From: Planctomycetota bacterium
Lineage (GTDB): Bacteria; Planctomycetota; MHYJ01; WSZJ01; JACPWG01
Reading direction: 5' to 3'
Assembly (NCBI GenBank): GCA_016220045.1
Contig: JACRIP010000657.1
Span: 1 to 8,132, forward strand
DNA length: 8,132 nucleotides
Made by a program: the position numbers and the translations under genes. The notes under the pieces were generated by a model that searched no databases, had not been told where the DNA came from, and was given only the letters and a program-made list of their open reading frames with translations. Each line of letters opens with the position of its first letter. Position 1 is the first letter of the stretch. Shown piece by piece: positions 7,219-8,132 of this stretch.

Positions 7219-7585
7219 CTGAGGTATCCTCGGCGTGTGGCCGGGTGGAACGGGTCCAGGCATGCCGAGCCAGCAGCCGCTCGCGAACACCGACGGAGGG
7301 AAACCGGGCTGCGTTCTCTTGCTGGACCTCGATCTCGACCCGGCGGCGCGCCTCCATGTAGGCCTGAACCTCCTCCCGGCGCGATAGGTAGTACGCGATG
7401 ACGCGCTCGATGTCCGCCAGACCGACGGAGGGGTACTTGCGCAGGATTACCTCGGCCGCGCACCCTGCCTCGAACGCGCAGATCACGCTCTCCAACCTGA
7501 CTCGGGTACCCCCGACGCGAGCCACCCCCTCGGCATCCCGGCGAATCGGAGAAGGTGCGGCGGCTAGGGCGTCAACGGGAAGCAT
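7196..7585 (-). CDS. DUF433-family small protein, putative antitoxin-like
   Basis: This 129-residue protein shows the DUF433 pattern: a short strand region ending in VGGTRVRLESVI (residues 24-35), then the helical stretch GCAAEVILRKYPSVGLADIERVIAYYL (residues 41-67), read here in two parts. After it come a charged helix and the tail FPSVGVRERLLARHA, which I recognise from longer DUF433 members. The family has an HTH-like fold and is usually encoded beside a DUF5615 PIN-like protein as a suspected toxin-antitoxin pair. No such partner is present; mntA starts inside its last 23 nt instead. The ATG at 7585 is supported by AGGAAGG eight bases upstream. A TTG at 7678 would add 31 residues but has no Shine-Dalgarno and a less convincing sequence. 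It may bind DNA and regulate the operon; this is an inference. Confidence 0.8.
   Translation of the reverse strand: MLPVDALAAAPSPIRRDAEGVARVGGTRVRLESVICAFEAGCAAEVILRKYPSVGLADIERVIAYYLSRREEVQAYMEARRRVEIEVQQENAARFPSVGVRERLLARHAWTRSTRPHAEDTSDGEYDQR
7219..7233 (-). promoter_or_regulatory. mntA ribosome binding site within a small hairpin
   Basis: The transcript reads CCGAGGATACCTCAG just before the mntA ATG. GAGGA is the Shine-Dalgarno core with eight-base spacing. The same GAGG can pair with CCUC across a three-base AUA loop. This region also encodes the last residues of the DUF433 protein, so ribosomes finishing that gene would open the stem. The stem is only 4 bp and may be marginal. Confidence 0.5.
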
Positions 7586-7589
7586 GGCA

Positions 7590-7597
7590 CCCTTCCT
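7590..7597 (-). promoter_or_regulatory. Ribosome binding site that decides the DUF433 start
   Basis: The minus strand reads AGGAAGGG followed by TGCC and ATG. AGGA lies eight bases before the start, a normal spacing. This supports the ATG at 7585 over the upstream TTG at 7678, which has nothing comparable. Confidence 0.6.
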
Positions 7598-7612
7598 GCA
7601 CAACGTGATGGC

Positions 7613-7652
7613 CGACCGCGGCCAGCGCAGCCTCAACAAATCGATGCGGTCG
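7613..7652. promoter_or_regulatory. Inverted repeat in the leader of the toxin-antitoxin operon
   Basis: The arms CGACCGC (7613-7619) and GCGGTCG (7646-7652) are perfect 7-bp inverted copies separated by 26 bases. They lie between the candidate promoter and the DUF433 start. They could be an operator for an autoregulating antitoxin or a leader stem. In GC-rich DNA a 7-bp pair can arise by chance, so confidence is low. Confidence 0.3.
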
Positions 7653-7711
7653 CGGAAATCTTTGAGGGCATGTACCAACCGACGATGGAGTCGAAGCTTG
7701 TAGCTCGGGAC

Positions 7712-7741
7712 ATTCTACGCAAACAGCCCAAGCGCACGCAA
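7712..7741 (-). promoter_or_regulatory. Candidate promoter of the DUF433-mntA-hepT operon
   Basis: On the minus strand TAGAAT (complement of 7712-7717) matches five of six bases of the -10 consensus. TTGCGT (complement of 7736-7741) matches three of six bases of -35, with an 18-base spacer. The local AT content is higher than elsewhere. Transcription would start near 7705, giving a leader of about 120 nt before the ATG at 7585. Confidence 0.3.
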
Positions 7742-7757
7742 GAGGCAGGTCGCGGCC

Positions 7758-7791
7758 GCGGGCTCCCCACGGACCGGGGCGCCGCGCCCGC
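7758..7791. other. GC-rich inverted repeat downstream of the right-edge gene
   Basis: The sequence GCGGGC (7758-7763) pairs with GCCCGC (7786-7791), and CCCC (7765-7768) with GGGG (7776-7779) inside it, leaving a six-base CGCCGC bulge on one side. It lies 50-85 nt after the stop of the leftward gene entering from the right edge, where a terminator would be expected. No T-run follows on the minus strand. A hairpin terminator without a U-tract or plain GC-rich coincidence are both possible. Confidence 0.25.
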
Positions 7792-7840
7792 CGGACTCGC
7801 GGCCGGGACCGGTCGACCTCCCCGGGGCCTGATCCAGCTC

Positions 7841-8132
7841 TCAGGCTTTCGCCCGATTACCATCCGCCGTCGGCCTCCGCCTCCGCTCGGCGTCCTCCCC
7901 CGCCCCCTCAGCCCCGGCGGCGCCACCCGACCGGACCTCGGGGACCGCCGAAAGCGCGCCCGCCCCCGCCTCACCGCCCGCCACCGAGAGCGCGCCCGCG
8001 GCGCCATCCGCCGCCGCCGCCGCGAGCGACAGCCGCCCCGGCTCGGCCGGCCCCAGACGCGCCTGGATCGCGCGCATCGCGCCCCGCAGCGCCAGCCGCT
8101 CCGCCGCCTCCAGCAGCCCCGCCCGCCGCTCC
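7841..8132 (-). CDS. C-terminal end of an Ala-rich protein of unknown function (5' part outside window)
   Basis: The minus-strand frame is open from the right edge to TGA at 7841-7843, giving 96 visible residues. I do not recognise the family. It starts with an amphipathic helix (ERRAGLLEAAERLALRGAM, then RAIQARLGP), followed by three short repeats of the type xLSxA (GRLSLA, GALSVAGGE, GALSAV) and a probably disordered Ala/Gly/Glu/Arg tail ending RPTADGNRAKA. Eighteen of the first twenty codons end in G, like the 3' end of the giant kinase gene, which supports real coding. The Met at 8077 is inside the helix and is not taken as the start. The gap to the DUF433 start is 255 nt, so it is unlikely to share that operon. 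Confidence 0.6.
   Translation of the reverse strand, partial: ERRAGLLEAAERLALRGAMRAIQARLGPAEPGRLSLAAAAADGAAGALSVAGGEAGAGALSAVPEVRSGGAAGAEGAGEDAERRRRPTADGNRAKA

Noticed and set aside
7586..7678. TTG at 7678 as the DUF433 start
   Set aside because: It has no Shine-Dalgarno, and the 31 added residues do not resemble DUF433. The ATG at 7585 has AGGAAGG at good spacing.
7631..8132. A plus-strand frame open to the right edge (AVAEIFEGMYQPTMESKL near 7645-7700)
   Set aside because: The first part looks briefly protein-like, but the rest is an Arg/Pro-rich shadow of the leftward gene, and I see no RBS at ATG 7670.
1..8132. CRISPR array, tRNA, rRNA or insertion sequence
   Set aside because: I saw no regularly spaced direct repeats, cloverleaf-like sequence, rRNA signature or transposase motifs.

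Overview
This is a very GC-rich bacterial window. One giant protein gene fills the left three quarters, and a small accessory cluster on the opposite strand fills the right. No gene identifies the species. The combination of a eukaryote-like Ser/Thr kinase fused to ATPase and TPR modules, extreme GC at third codon positions (119 of 122 codons I sampled by hand end in G or C), and toxin-antitoxin genes fits large-genome lineages such as Planctomycetota, Myxococcota or Acidobacteriota. That placement is an inference.

Positions 1-5934 (+) are one open frame that enters from the left edge. It begins in the last helix of a Ser/Thr protein kinase domain. Two copies of a large unit follow, each made of a P-loop STAND/AAA-type ATPase, a winged-helix-like segment and a TPR array. 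The copies are joined by an Ala/Pro/Gly/Ser-rich linker. The protein looks like a cytoplasmic signalling hub in which the kinase is controlled by, or controls, two nucleotide-switch/TPR sensor modules. The third-base preference resets from G back to C where the second copy starts.

Positions 5935-6119 are a convergent intergenic space with two perfect small hairpins, probably the termination zone for both sides.

Positions 6120-7585 (-) hold four small genes reading leftwards. In transcription order they are a DUF433 protein, an MNT nucleotidyltransferase (MntA-type antitoxin), a HEPN RNase (HepT-type toxin) and a small multi-CxxC zinc-ribbon protein. The first three overlap (23 nt, then a 4-nt ATGA overlap) and look like one translationally coupled operon. 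The zinc-ribbon gene follows after 83 nt with its own strong ribosome binding site. Third-position GC in this block is about 60-75% in the samples I counted, so it looks like an acquired island. DUF433 proteins usually pair with a PIN-like DUF5615 protein; here that place is taken by MntA-HepT.

Positions 7586-7840 hold the leader and probable promoter of the toxin-antitoxin operon plus GC-rich inverted repeats. Positions 7841-8132 (-) are the Ala-rich C-terminal end of an unrecognised gene that enters from the right edge. The very long extra frames over the giant gene, on both strands, are GC-bias shadows and are not annotated.
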